Below are positions 1 to 8,455 of a stretch of 64,000 nucleotides of DNA, one piece after another (within the stretch, counting starts at the first letter, position 1; each line of letters starts with the position of its first letter). The position numbers and the translations under genes were made by a program. The notes under the pieces were generated by a model, which saw nothing but the letters and a program-made list of their open reading frames with translations, searched no databases and was not told the DNA's origin. The DNA is taken from NCBI RefSeq assembly GCF_025685655.1, contig NZ_JAGSYG010000008.1:102593-166592 (forward strand), written 5' to 3'. Source of the stretch: Acidicapsa ligni (GTDB lineage Bacteria > Acidobacteriota > Terriglobia > Terriglobales > Acidobacteriaceae).

Positions 1-189
1 AAGCGTTGTATTCCCAAACTGCCGCCGCGCCGCTGCTCCAGCCTCGGCAGGCTCCATTCCCTGGAGAATGTAGCGATCAGTCAACATCTGGATGTGCAGT
101 TGGATCTCATTATCGAGTTCGAGACCGGTCCGTCGCTGACCCAAAAGACCCAGAAGCCTTGCCGTGAATACGCTAATCCAGACCTTCAT
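1..189 (-). CDS. ABC transporter permease of the acidobacterial orphan type, N-terminus only
   Basis: The first 63 codons of a gene that leaves the left edge of the window. The peptide opens MKVWISVF, then has a stretch with ELDNEIQLHIQM followed by GMEPAEAGAAARRQFGN. An amphipathic ELDxEIxxH...GMxxxEAxxxARRxFGN segment is the usual N-terminal tag of the large duplicated MacB-like permeases abundant in Acidobacteriota. These lack a cognate ATPase and often sit directly downstream of a PadR gene. Its ATG overlaps the TGA of the PadR gene (ATGA), so the two are translationally coupled. Transmembrane and MacB domains would lie outside the window. Family assignment is by motif only. Confidence 0.8.
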   Translation of the reverse strand, partial: MKVWISVFTARLLGLLGQRRTGLELDNEIQLHIQMLTDRYILQGMEPAEAGAAARRQFGNTTL

Positions 190-533
190 CGTTGTTGCTC
201 CTGAAGGCTAAGTACACGAGCGATGACGCCGGAGATCCGCTCCCAGTTCTCCGTCTCGATTGTGAGCTGCTTGAGGCCGGTCTTGGTTATCGAGTAATAC
301 CTTGCCTTGCGGTTGTTCTCCGAGACGCCCCATTTCGCCGCGATCCAACGTTGCTGCTGTAATCGCAACAGCGATGTATACACGGTGCCCTCGTTAAGCG
401 TCAGCACATCCTCGCTCACCTGCTCTATGCGTCTGGCGATTCCAAACCCATGTTGTGGCCCCAGAGCGTGAAGCGTCTTGAGAATCATCAAATCAAGAGT
501 GCCTTGCAGGACTTCCGACTTTTCAGCGGCCAT
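186..533 (-). CDS. PadR family transcriptional regulator
   Basis: A 115-residue PadR-type winged-helix repressor. The sequence has the family signature: LQGTLDLMILKTL at residues 8-20, HGFGIARRIEQ in helix 2-3, LNEGTVYTSLLRLQ (recognition helix) and the wing KARYYSITKTGLKQL. An in-frame ATG lies further upstream, but the ATG at 533 is preferred because AGGAAG lies just ahead of it and the PadR fold starts there. The extra upstream residues would read through the operator region. The stop overlaps the start of the orphan permease, so this is a regulator-permease operon. The palindrome just upstream (549-582) probably makes it autoregulatory. The inducer is unknown. Confidence 0.9.
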   Translation of the reverse strand: MAAEKSEVLQGTLDLMILKTLHALGPQHGFGIARRIEQVSEDVLTLNEGTVYTSLLRLQQQRWIAAKWGVSENNRKARYYSITKTGLKQLTIETENWERISGVIARVLSLQEQQR

Positions 534-548
534 AGTTTCTTCCTTTGC

Positions 549-582
549 ACATCGCAAAGGTACCACCTGTCCTTTGCGATGT
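549..582. promoter_or_regulatory. Probable PadR operator: perfect 12-bp inverted repeat
   Basis: ACATCGCAAAGG (549-560) and CCTTTGCGATGT (571-582) are exact reverse complements separated by 10 bp. A further CCTTTGC at 542-548 forms a second, shorter dyad with the left arm. The repeat ends 15 bp before the PadR start codon. PadR proteins commonly bind ATGT/ACAT-ended dyads near their own promoters, so autoregulation is inferred. Confidence 0.6.
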
Positions 583-1050
583 CCATAGGAGATTTTTGAC
601 GATCTTTCGGAGGCCCGATCTGGGTTGGCAAGAACAGGCCGACGCACCCATCGACTCAATAAGGCAGCTTTTGCGCCACTCACGATAAGTCCGTTTATCA
701 GGCTCATCCAGTCGCCGATGCAGCGCGCTTCTGATACTGATTCCCTTTGGCATTCATACCAAGTTATTAAGACCAGGCTATCGACTATCCCTCGGTCTTA
801 TAAAATCCGATCCACGTTTTCCGATGTTATCGCTGTGCGGGTAATTACAAGAACGGAGTAACATCGTCGGCGTTGCCGTAGCGCTACATAGTGAGATGCT
901 CACTGTTCCAGCAGACCTGGAACAAACTTGTAGATCGCGTGGATCGATATCATTGCCCAATTGTTTTATTACTCGACCTCGCATAATTCTACTATTCTTG
1001 GCGTACGTCAAGTCGAGCAGAGAAGACTTTCTTGTCAAGGAGAACAAACG

Positions 1051-2101
1051 ATGCCTGAGTGTATGACGAAATCTATTGCTACGGAGTGGACTGGCAGATG
1101 GGGTAGAAACAGTCGTGGCGTATCGCCGAAACACAAACTAATACTCAGTGTGACCGGTGCAATTCTAGGAGTTTTGCTCCAGGGTTGCACAGCGGACAAA
1201 CATCCCTCACAGGGAGAATCCAGCCTGGCGAACGCGGCTAAAGACGTTGCGATTCCGCTGGAAGCAGGCAAGATGAAGAACCCGCTGCCTGACACGAGTG
1301 AGGTCGTGAGCCAGGGCCAGGAAGTATTTCTGGGGTCTTGCGCTCAATGCCACGGTGCGGATGCGCGCGGAGACTCTGACCTTGGCCGCAGTATGGCCCC
1401 GCCAGCCATGGACCTGAGCTCATCCCACGTGCAGCACTGGAGCGACGCGGAACTATTTTGGATCATACAGAACGGAGTTCGCCTTACAGGCATGCCTTCC
1501 TGGAAGTCGAGCATCTCCGATAACGACACGTGGAAGCTTGCACATTTCATCCACAGCCTACCCAGTGCTGCGTCCGTTCCCACGGCAGCTCCATCCAAGA
1601 CACAGACCTCTGCCTCAATGCAGGATAAGTACACAATCAAAGTACCCAACGGCATCGCGTTCGCTGAGTTCAGAGGATACGAAGGCTGGCCTGTAATTGC
1701 CATTAGTCACAACGGAGGCGCACTCGCTGCAATCCTCGGCAACCCCCGTGATGATCAAAGCCTACAAGGCCGGCTACCCCGCTAACGGCAAGCCCTTTCC
1801 CGATGGCGCCATGATGGCAAAGGTGCATTGGAACGCAAAAGTAAATCCCGGTGAACCCGGTGCGCCGACGATACCAGGACCCCAGCACGACGTCGATCTC
1901 ATGGTGAAGGACAGCAAGAGGTTTGCCGACAGCGGCGGATGGGGTTACGGCGCGTTCGAGTATAACGCAGCGTCTGATACGTTCACGCCCGCCACCTTCA
2001 AGGACAAACCGCCACAAGGGAACGATGCGAAGTGCGGATTCGCTTGCCATACAGCAGTGAAGACAAAAGATTACGTCTTCACGGACTACGCACATAGGTG
2101 A
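1051..2101 (+). pseudogene. Cytochrome c - cytochrome P460 lipoprotein, interrupted by a +1 frameshift
   Basis: Two overlapping reading frames together make one protein. The first part has a lipoprotein signal ending LLQGC (Cys46) and a class I cytochrome c domain with CAQCH at about residues 97-101 and a later GMPSW (axial Met). It then enters a P460-like domain (VPNGIAFAEFRGYEGW). At 1743-1747 a run of five C, where four would keep the frame, throws translation out. The other frame continues the P460 domain (VMIKAYKAGYP, KVHWNAK, GFACHT with a second CxxCH, KDYVFTDYAHR) to 2101. AAGGAG at 1037-1042 sets the start at 1051. Expected role: a periplasmic dihaem redox protein, possibly in hydroxylamine, NO or small-molecule oxidation. 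The frameshift may be real or a homopolymer error. Confidence 0.8.
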
Positions 2102-2186
2102 CGCGATGTGAGTACGCTTTTCCTGGGTAGGAATGGCAGTGTCTATGCTTCCAAGTCACTAACTTCCAAGTTACTCGCGCTCTTGT

Positions 2187-2230
2187 CGATCGCTTCTTCG
2201 TCAGGATTAGTACTGACGAAGAAGCGATCG
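2187..2230. terminator. Strong hairpin between convergent genes
   Basis: An 18-bp perfect stem: CGATCGCTTCTTCGTCAG at 2187-2204 and its reverse complement at 2213-2230, with an 8-nt loop. It sits between the end of the cytochrome gene and the end of the TetR gene, so it may stop transcription from both sides. No strong U-tract follows. Confidence 0.6.
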
Positions 2231-2261
2231 AGTTAGATATCAGAATATCCGACTCATCCTT

Positions 2262-2894
2262 TTAACGACGGCACCCTAGATATCCAAGAAAGCTCTTTGC
2301 GGCTTCCGTTGTAAATTCTTTGTCCGTCATGCGGGTTAGCTCCTGCCACATAGACACCTGCTCCAGAACACGCGCCTCAGCAACGGTGGCTGTTGTAAGA
2401 AGCGCAAACATGATTGCTTTACGCGGGTTAGGGTGCTGGATTTGATCGCGATAGACAATCAGTTTTTCCGCGAGACTGTTGAAGTTGCTCGCAACACAAT
2501 GTAGAGCCTGCGTCCGAAACTCCTCATCCGAGTCGGATTCCACAAACCTCGTCAGTGCTCGCATCAGTCCAGGTCGCGACCGATACTGCTGCAATGTAAC
2601 CTGCACGATCTGATGGACGAGGCCCTTAAGAGTCTTCTGTCGGAACTTTTCGTTGAGCTCATTCTGGTCAGTGGACCTCTCCAGTGCATCGAGAAGTGCG
2701 ACGCGATATAGAGCATTTCGGTCGCGAAACCTCCGATAGACACTCGCCGGAGCGACACCCGCAGCACTGGCGATGCGTGGAATGGTCGCTCCATCGAGGC
2801 CGTGCTTCTCCAGCGTTGTGAGTGTCGCTGCGATTAGCAGGGCCGATGTCTCGCGACTCCTTTGCTGCTGAGGTGGCAGGAAACCTTTCGTCAT
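2262..2894 (-). CDS. TetR/AcrR family transcriptional regulator
   Basis: A 210-residue repressor. The N-terminal DNA-binding domain is clear: LIAATLTTLEKHGLDGATIPRIASAAGVAPASVYRRF at about residues 19-56, the helix-turn-helix core with the family YRRF ending. The C-terminal helical ligand domain has no recognisable signature. It is divergent from the S9 peptidase at 2952, with only 57 bp between start codons, and that gap holds a palindrome (2926-2947). It probably represses the peptidase and itself. The ligand is unknown. Confidence 0.88.
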   Translation of the reverse strand: MTKGFLPPQQQRSRETSALLIAATLTTLEKHGLDGATIPRIASAAGVAPASVYRRFRDRNALYRVALLDALERSTDQNELNEKFRQKTLKGLVHQIVQVTLQQYRSRPGLMRALTRFVESDSDEEFRTQALHCVASNFNSLAEKLIVYRDQIQHPNPRKAIMFALLTTATVAEARVLEQVSMWQELTRMTDKEFTTEAAKSFLGYLGCRR

Positions 2895-2925
2895 TCGGTA
2901 AGAATAGAGGATAGTTGATCAATAA

Positions 2926-2947
2926 GCGAATGCGATGATACATTCGC
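2926..2947. promoter_or_regulatory. Probable TetR operator in the divergent promoter
   Basis: GCGAATG (2926-2932) and CATTCGC (2941-2947) form an inverted repeat with an 8-bp spacer, four bases ahead of the ATG of the S9 peptidase. Its place between the divergent TetR gene and the peptidase fits a shared operator. Confidence 0.5.
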
Positions 2948-2951
2948 ATTT

Positions 2952-4805
2952 ATGAAACCCAACGATGGCGCTATACCGTTGATCCCTAGGAGCATCCTCT
3001 TTGGGAATCCTGAGATTGACAGCGTACGTCTGTCTCCAGACGGCAAAATGCTCGTCTATCTTGCCCCGGTTGAAGGAAAGCTGGGCGTTTGGGTTCGAGC
3101 CATCGAAGAGCCAGATGGCCGTATCGTCGTTCACGATGCAAGTCGGCCCATCGCCTGGGCTCGTTGGCAGGGGGATGGAATCCACATCCTCTACCTGCAA
3201 GACCGTGGCGGAGACGAAAACTATCACCTGCTGCGTGTCGATTTGCTCGGAGGCGAACCCGAAGATCTGACCCCTGGCTACGCAATCCGCGCACAGCCTT
3301 TGGCTATCGATTTTCGTTTCCCGTACGAGTGCCTGGTAGCGATGAACGCACGCACACCAAGCCTCATGGACGTGCACCGGATCCATTTCTCGACAGGCAC
3401 CCATGTGTTGGACACAGAAAATTCGGGCGATGTGCTCACCTGGCTCGCAGACAATCAGCACATCGTACGCGCAGCTGTCGCACAAAGGCCGGATGGAGGT
3501 CACGCCATCCGCGTGCGCGACACGACGGACGCCCCCTGGAGAACTCTGGACGAGCTTCCGTTTGCAGACGGCCTGCCTTGCCTCATTGGATTCTCGCCCG
3601 GCAATGACGCTCTTTACGCCATTACTGCGAAGTCGGCTAACACCAACCGTCTCGTGCAGTATGAACTCGCCAGTGGCTCCTGCACGACGCTCTTCGAGCA
3701 CGCGGAGTTCGATGTCGAAAAAGTGTACATTGACCCGAGCTCACGGGAGGTCGGAGCTGTCGCAACCCTACAGAACAAACTCGTCTGGACGGCTCTTTCT
3801 CCCTCGTCGAAACGTGCGCTGAAGAGCTTCGAGAAGCTTGATGCAGGCGAGCTGTCTCTTATCACCGGCGCAGCAAACGGAGATGCCCTGCTATTCCAAT
3901 GCCAGAGCGACATACAGCCGGATCAGTTCTACCTCTACGAGCCGGCAAAAGTGCGTGAGTCTTTGCTCTTCCAGAGTCGGCCAGCGCTGCGCTGCTACAC
4001 CTTTGCACCGATGAAGCCCATCAACTTCTTCGCAAGGGATGCATTGGCGATCAATGGATACCTGACGCTGCCACCTGGGCCGGAGCAAACGATGCTCCCA
4101 ACCGTGCTCTATGTGCACGGCGGGCCCTGGCATCGTGATCGCTGGGGCTTCGATCCAGTGGTTCAATGGCTTGCCAACAGGGGCTACGCCGTTCTGCAGG
4201 TGAACTTCCGCGGTTCGACCGGTTACGGAAAAGCCTTTCTGAACGCGGGTAATCGCGAGTGGGCCGGAGCAATGCGCACCGACTTGTTAGATGCTCGCGA
4301 CTGGGCTATCACAGAGGGATTCTCCGACCCCGAACGTTTTGCCATCTTCGGCGCAAGCTATGGCGGCTATGCCGTCCTCACGGGGCTGGCCTGGGCGCCG
4401 GACGCGTTCCGCTGTGGCATCGACGTCGTTGGGCCATCCGATCTCACCACATTTATGGCGGCGATCCCCGCATACTGGGAGCCCATGCGCAGGATGTTTG
4501 AGGAGCGGGTCGGCAGTGGGGATGAGTTTCTCAAAGCGCAGTCGCCACTGTACCGGGCATCTTCCATCCGCGCGCCACTGCTGATCGTTCAAGGAGCAAA
4601 CGACCCCAGGGTGAACAAGCGTGAAAGCGATCAGATCGTCGCAGCCCTGCGAAAAAACGGCACGGAAATCGAATATCTCGTCTTTGACAATGAAGGACAC
4701 GGCCTCGCCGACGCAGAGAACCTGCAACACTTCGCCGAGATCGCGGAAGTATTCCTGGCTCGCCATCTTGGCGGCCGAGCCGAACCGATTGGCACCTACA
4801 GCTGA
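2952..4805 (+). CDS. S9 family serine peptidase (dipeptidyl/acylaminoacyl peptidase type)
   Basis: A 617-residue prolyl-oligopeptidase-family enzyme. The N-terminal ~350 residues form a beta-propeller (SPDGKMLVYLAP, WARWQGDGIHILYLQD, DENYHLLRVDL). The alpha/beta-hydrolase domain follows: YVHGGPWHRDRWGF for the oxyanion region, the nucleophile in GASYGG (Ser about 469), the acid in GANDPRVN (Asp about 551) and the base in NEGHG (His about 583), so the triad is complete. No signal peptide is apparent, so it is probably cytoplasmic. The ATG at 2952 has no Shine-Dalgarno and follows a palindrome by four bases, so the message may be leaderless. The N-terminal IPRSILFGNPE is typical of the family, which supports this start. 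Divergent from, and probably controlled by, the TetR gene. Confidence 0.93.
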   Translation: MKPNDGAIPLIPRSILFGNPEIDSVRLSPDGKMLVYLAPVEGKLGVWVRAIEEPDGRIVVHDASRPIAWARWQGDGIHILYLQDRGGDENYHLLRVDLLGGEPEDLTPGYAIRAQPLAIDFRFPYECLVAMNARTPSLMDVHRIHFSTGTHVLDTENSGDVLTWLADNQHIVRAAVAQRPDGGHAIRVRDTTDAPWRTLDELPFADGLPCLIGFSPGNDALYAITAKSANTNRLVQYELASGSCTTLFEHAEFDVEKVYIDPSSREVGAVATLQNKLVWTALSPSSKRALKSFEKLDAGELSLITGAANGDALLFQCQSDIQPDQFYLYEPAKVRESLLFQSRPALRCYTFAPMKPINFFARDALAINGYLTLPPGPEQTMLPTVLYVHGGPWHRDRWGFDPVVQWLANRGYAVLQVNFRGSTGYGKAFLNAGNREWAGAMRTDLLDARDWAITEGFSDPERFAIFGASYGGYAVLTGLAWAPDAFRCGIDVVGPSDLTTFMAAIPAYWEPMRRMFEERVGSGDEFLKAQSPLYRASSIRAPLLIVQGANDPRVNKRESDQIVAALRKNGTEIEYLVFDNEGHGLADAENLQHFAEIAEVFLARHLGGRAEPIGTYS

Positions 4806-4934
4806 TTCACAAATGTACGTTGAATACTGCTAAGCAGACTTATCGTCAGTGAACCCAACTGATGAAAAGAGCGTTTATCATTACCGATCTACTATTTCTT
4901 CGCCATAGTCAAGGACAGTGACTGGTCGATACGA

Positions 4935-5495
4935 TTACTCGGCCGTCAGCAAGTCAGGCAGGAGCTTCATGGTGCGTTCAAAGGTCGAGTTGTCGCCGAG
5001 AACTCGGGCGAGGACCAATGAGCCTTCAATGCGGATGATCGTTTCTTCCGCCCTGGCTTTGGCGGCAGACGGAGAAAATCCACACTCTCGAGCGATGCCA
5101 GCGAATGCCTTAATCCAGGCCTGCATTGCGCCCTTGAGTCCGGCCCGGAGGGCATCCGAGCCGCCAGGTAGCGACAGGACATCGGTGACGCAGGACTTTT
5201 TTCCGCCCGCGTAGAAGGTTCGCAGATTGTCGGCCACGGCGGCGACCCGCTTCCGCGGCGGTGTGTCGTCGGTAAGTGGGTCGAAGACATTGGCCTGAAA
5301 CCAGGCGACGACTCCCTGTGCCACGGCGAGAGCGATCTCATCTTTTCCGCCGGGATAGCGATAGTACAGGCTTGCCTTTTCGAGGCCAGTGGCTTCAGCG
5401 AGGCGTTGCAGGCTAACGCCGTCAAAGCCATAGGTCCGGAACAGGTCCAAAGCCCTGTTGTAAAAGTCTTCGTTGCTGACGATGCGGTGCGCCAT
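4935..5495 (-). CDS. TetR/AcrR family transcriptional regulator
   Basis: A 186-residue regulator with a TetR helix-turn-helix (ALDLFRTYGFDGVSL, LAEATGLEKASLYYRYPGGKDEI). The YPGGKDEI ending and the downstream GSDALRAGLKGAMQAW resemble the LmrA/YxaF-like subgroup. It is divergent from the AhpD-like gene at 5654. The gap holds two copies of a TTACCGAACG-type site, so it probably represses that gene and itself. The effector is unknown. An electrophile or oxidant is plausible given the target. Confidence 0.88.
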   Translation of the reverse strand: MAHRIVSNEDFYNRALDLFRTYGFDGVSLQRLAEATGLEKASLYYRYPGGKDEIALAVAQGVVAWFQANVFDPLTDDTPPRKRVAAVADNLRTFYAGGKKSCVTDVLSLPGGSDALRAGLKGAMQAWIKAFAGIARECGFSPSAAKARAEETIIRIEGSLVLARVLGDNSTFERTMKLLPDLLTAE

Positions 5496-5518
5496 GTGAA
5501 TGCCCCCCCGAATAGATT

Positions 5519-5598
5519 CCCGATCGTTCGGTAATGATTCATCCAGATTTTTACAAGATTGTTTTCAGAATCCATGAATAGTTACCGAACGGTCGGTA
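5519..5598. promoter_or_regulatory. Pair of probable TetR operators
   Basis: TTACCGAACGGTCGG lies on the + strand at 5582-5596, and TTACCGAACGATCGG on the - strand at 5534-5520. They differ by one base and each contains a CCGAACGRTCGG dyad. One lies close to each start codon of the divergent TetR/AhpD-like pair, as expected for autoregulation plus target repression. Confidence 0.6.
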
Positions 5599-5653
5599 TC
5601 AAAAAGCAGTAGCAAACAATTCCGGCCTTCAATGGCCACCCAGGAGAACTACC

Positions 5654-6199
5654 ATGTCGCGTTTCCAGACCTTCAATTCCACCACTGCCACAGGCAAATC
5701 CAAAGACCTACTCACTGCCATTCACACCAAGCTCGGACGTGATCTGAGCATGGCCGGTGTTATGGCGAACTCTCCCGTAGTCCTTGAGGGCTATCTGAAC
5801 TTCAGCGGCGCACTCTCCGGGGGCCAGTTGAGCGCCAAGCTTCGCGAACAGATCGCCCTGGTTACAGCGCAGGAGAACCACTGCAACTACTGCCTCTCGG
5901 CGCACTCGGCCATCGGCAAGATGGTTGGCCTGAATCATGAGGAGGTAGTGAATAGCCGCAAGGGCACCGGCGAGACCGACAAGACTACGGCTGCGCTGGC
6001 CTTCGCGAAGCGCGTGCTGGATACCAAGGGCCAGGTCACAGAATCCGATCTCGATGCCGTGCGGGCTGCTGGCTTCTCCGATGGTGAGATCGCTGAGATC
6101 ATTGCGCATGTTGCCCTGAACGTCTTCACCAACTATTTCAACATCGCCACCGATGTCGATATCGACTTCCCGAAGGTCTCGTACTCCGAGATTGGCTAA
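5654..6199 (+). CDS. Carboxymuconolactone decarboxylase / AhpD-like alkylhydroperoxidase
   Basis: A 181-residue all-helical CMD-family protein. The AhpD signature is present as E74, C77, C80 and H84 in QENHCNYCLSAH, the Cys pair and proton relay used for peroxidase activity. Later GFSDGEIAEIIAHVALNVFTNYFN is the usual second helix pair. AGGAGA nine bases ahead of ATG sets the start. It is predicted to be a cytoplasmic peroxide-detoxifying or quinone/aldehyde-responsive enzyme under control of the divergent TetR. A strong hairpin ends the transcript, so it is probably monocistronic. Confidence 0.88.
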   Translation: MSRFQTFNSTTATGKSKDLLTAIHTKLGRDLSMAGVMANSPVVLEGYLNFSGALSGGQLSAKLREQIALVTAQENHCNYCLSAHSAIGKMVGLNHEEVVNSRKGTGETDKTTAALAFAKRVLDTKGQVTESDLDAVRAAGFSDGEIAEIIAHVALNVFTNYFNIATDVDIDFPKVSYSEIG

Positions 6200-6215
6200 G
6201 CCGACCGAAATGCGA

Positions 6216-6253
6216 CAGCAGAAGTCCGCGGTGGAAGCCGTGGACTTCTGCTG
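6216..6253. terminator. Terminator-like hairpin after the AhpD-like gene
   Basis: A 16-bp stem (6216-6231 with 6238-6253) with one G-U pair and a 6-nt loop, 16 bases after the stop codon. No clear U-tract follows. Confidence 0.6.
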
Positions 6254-6339
6254 GGCCAGTCGCATGACATTGAACCGACCATCTGGAAGGAACAGCGAAT
6301 GAGCCAGAAGGAGCAAGGGATGAGCAGGATGCTCACCTG

Positions 6340-6744
6340 TTAGTGGTTCGAGAATGCGGCGGATGGAGTCGTGCCTGGGCTTGCCTCAGTTTCGTTAACG
6401 TCCTTCAGGTCCATACGGTCGATCAGGCCGTTTGAAATAGTGTAAGTGTGCCAGACCTCGCTATCTGAAAGAACATCGCCGTCAAGACTCTTAACGAGTT
6501 GATGAACCCTGACATCCGTCTTGCCTTCGCTACGGTCGATTAACTCAATCGGCTCGACATGCGGGTCGAACTGGTGCCACTGGCGGGTCCAATAGGCACG
6601 GATCTCGTCCTTTCCCACTACTCGGCGGCCTTCCGAAGCCTTGGGCCAGCTGACATGCTCACTCATCAACGCGAACGCACCGTCGATGTCCCTCTTGTTG
6701 AAGGCAGCATAAGCTCTTGTTATCAAAGTCTGAGTGTTCGCCAT
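6340..6744 (-). CDS. SnoaL-like / nuclear transport factor 2 family protein
   Basis: A 134-residue small cone-fold protein. It begins with the classic helix ITRAYAAFNKRDIDGAFALMS, then WPKASEGRRVVGKDEIRAYWTRQW and the sheet EVWHTYTISNGLIDRMDL. Such proteins act as small hydrolases, isomerases or ligand binders, and nothing here fixes the substrate. GGAGGAACT precedes the ATG as the ribosome site. It lies tail-to-tail with the AhpD-like gene and seems to be a single-gene unit. Confidence 0.8.
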   Translation of the reverse strand: MANTQTLITRAYAAFNKRDIDGAFALMSEHVSWPKASEGRRVVGKDEIRAYWTRQWHQFDPHVEPIELIDRSEGKTDVRVHQLVKSLDGDVLSDSEVWHTYTISNGLIDRMDLKDVNETEASPGTTPSAAFSNH

Positions 6745-6829
6745 AGTTCCTCCGTTGTTTTATGTGAGGTTGATGGGTGAGACCCGAATTCGTGCTGTCT
6801 CTCTTTTAACTCACGAGCTTCTTTACTAC

Positions 6830-8455
6830 CTACGCAGGCCTGGCCATATGTTTGCTCAGTACATCCACCAAACCTTTGTTAGGAATGCACTGCCTCGCTG
6901 AAAAGGACGAGAGGATGTTGTCCAGCTCTGTCTCCGACAACCCTTTGAATAAGCTGGCATACATTGGCTGCATCAGCGTTCCGGCATAGAAGCATAGCAA
7001 TGTCTGGCTCATACTCTTAGCGTTGAGAAGAGGATTGATATTTGGATCATCTACCACGTGACGAATCTGCTCTGCGAGCTGCGCTGTGGAGTCCTTGATT
7101 GGTGTTGCTGGCAGCCATCTCATCCAATCGTCGGTGCCGAGAGCTCTTTTCTTGCGGAGAAGATCTTTGATCCGCTCCATGTAAGGCGATTCAGGATTGA
7201 GCGTCAGCATACCCATCACGCCAATGTCCTTGTAGTTCCACGTCGTCCAATGTGCGCCGTTGCGCTCAAAGATGCCCAGTTGATCGTCCAATGCGCGGAG
7301 CCTGTCTCCAGCCTCGTCGGCTGGGCCATTGAAGGCCGATCCAAATTCGCCTACCCACAGCGGAACGTTATTCTGCTGTGTGAATTTTGTGCCTTCCGCA
7401 TTGAGGAAGAGCTGCTCCTGCTTCTGAATATCCCACGGATCAGAGCCGCTACCCAGCGCAGTCCGAGGATGTATCAAGCCCGGGTATTGGCCAGGGCCGA
7501 ATCCCGGGACGGTGTAATTATGCGAACTGTAGGCGAGATTGTCGTCGAAAGGCTTTTCGAGTCCAGAGAACATCGATGCGTAGCTATCACCTTCCAGGAA
7601 GATGATGTGCCTGGAATCTATCCTGCGAATTTCTGTAACCAGGCACCGGTAGAGCGCGTTCATCGCGTTCCAGTTGGGCTTGTAATTGGGAGGCACGTTC
7701 CAGGGGTAATCGCCCATTTCGTTGTTTGTGCAAGGTTCGTTCAGCACGTCGTATCCGGCGATCACTGACCTGTTCGCGTAACGCCGGGCGAACTCCTTCC
7801 AAAGACCGACGTAGCGATCCTGATAGGACACATCCCTCCAAAGCAGACTGATGCGCGAGGCATTATCGGAGTGCCAGTGAACGTTCTGCCATCCCTGCGC
7901 CGAATGAAGATCGAGAATGACATAGAGATCGTGTTTCTCACAGAGGTCTAAAACCTTATCGAGGCGCGTGAACCCTGACTCCTTGTATTTGAAGGGAGCC
8001 ATGTCATCTTCAAAGTGCCGATAATTCAGCGGAAATCTAACGACGTTTACTCCAGCATTGCGAAGAAAGATCACATCGTCTTCATTGAAGAAATAATCCA
8101 GCATTCGATCGAAAAAGAACTGAGCTTTCGACGCGCCGAGCGTCTCTGCCATCTGTGCTCGCAGAGTGTGCTCGGCACCCGGATGACCATTGATAAAGTC
8201 CTCCATGTTCATCCAGCCGCCGGGGCACGTTCCCCTGAGCCGAACAGTTTTTCCTTTGCTGTCGACGATGTCACGACCTTTGACGCGAAGGAAATCCATT
8301 TTCTGTTCATGGTGATCTATCGCTGACACTGGAGAATCGCCGGGTAAGATTCTTTCAGCGACGGATTCGTTGGGAGTGAACACAGCCACTCCTGTGAAAG
8401 CTGCCAGCTTTAGAAACTCACGCCGTGGTTGACTGCCAATCGATTCCTTCGCCAT
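6830..8455 (-). CDS. Tat-exported glycoside hydrolase family 5 (cellulase / exo-glucanase type)
   Basis: A 541-residue enzyme from the ATG at 8455, chosen because GGAGAA lies just ahead and a twin-arginine signal (RREFLKLAAFTGVAVF, residues 11-26) follows at once. The GH5 barrel shows GVNVVRFPLNYRHF, the YVILDLHSAQG strand, the acid/base Glu240 in DVLNEP and the nucleophile Glu370 in WVGEFGS. The pattern suits endo-beta-glucanases or exo-1,3-beta-glucanases. The exact substrate cannot be read. About 100 C-terminal residues form a helical extension outside the barrel with no recognised domain. It is predicted to be secreted folded to the periplasm for plant or fungal polysaccharide use. Confidence 0.88.
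   Translation of the reverse strand: MAKESIGSQPRREFLKLAAFTGVAVFTPNESVAERILPGDSPVSAIDHHEQKMDFLRVKGRDIVDSKGKTVRLRGTCPGGWMNMEDFINGHPGAEHTLRAQMAETLGASKAQFFFDRMLDYFFNEDDVIFLRNAGVNVVRFPLNYRHFEDDMAPFKYKESGFTRLDKVLDLCEKHDLYVILDLHSAQGWQNVHWHSDNASRISLLWRDVSYQDRYVGLWKEFARRYANRSVIAGYDVLNEPCTNNEMGDYPWNVPPNYKPNWNAMNALYRCLVTEIRRIDSRHIIFLEGDSYASMFSGLEKPFDDNLAYSSHNYTVPGFGPGQYPGLIHPRTALGSGSDPWDIQKQEQLFLNAEGTKFTQQNNVPLWVGEFGSAFNGPADEAGDRLRALDDQLGIFERNGAHWTTWNYKDIGVMGMLTLNPESPYMERIKDLLRKKRALGTDDWMRWLPATPIKDSTAQLAEQIRHVVDDPNINPLLNAKSMSQTLLCFYAGTLMQPMYASLFKGLSETELDNILSSFSARQCIPNKGLVDVLSKHMARPA

Noticed and set aside
961..1050. Upstream 30-codon extension of the cytochrome gene
   Set aside because: The lipoprotein signal and AAGGAG site support the ATG at 1051.
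2919..3701. 260-codon minus-strand ORF opposite the S9 peptidase
   Set aside because: The plus-strand frame has clear peptidase motifs throughout; this is its antisense.
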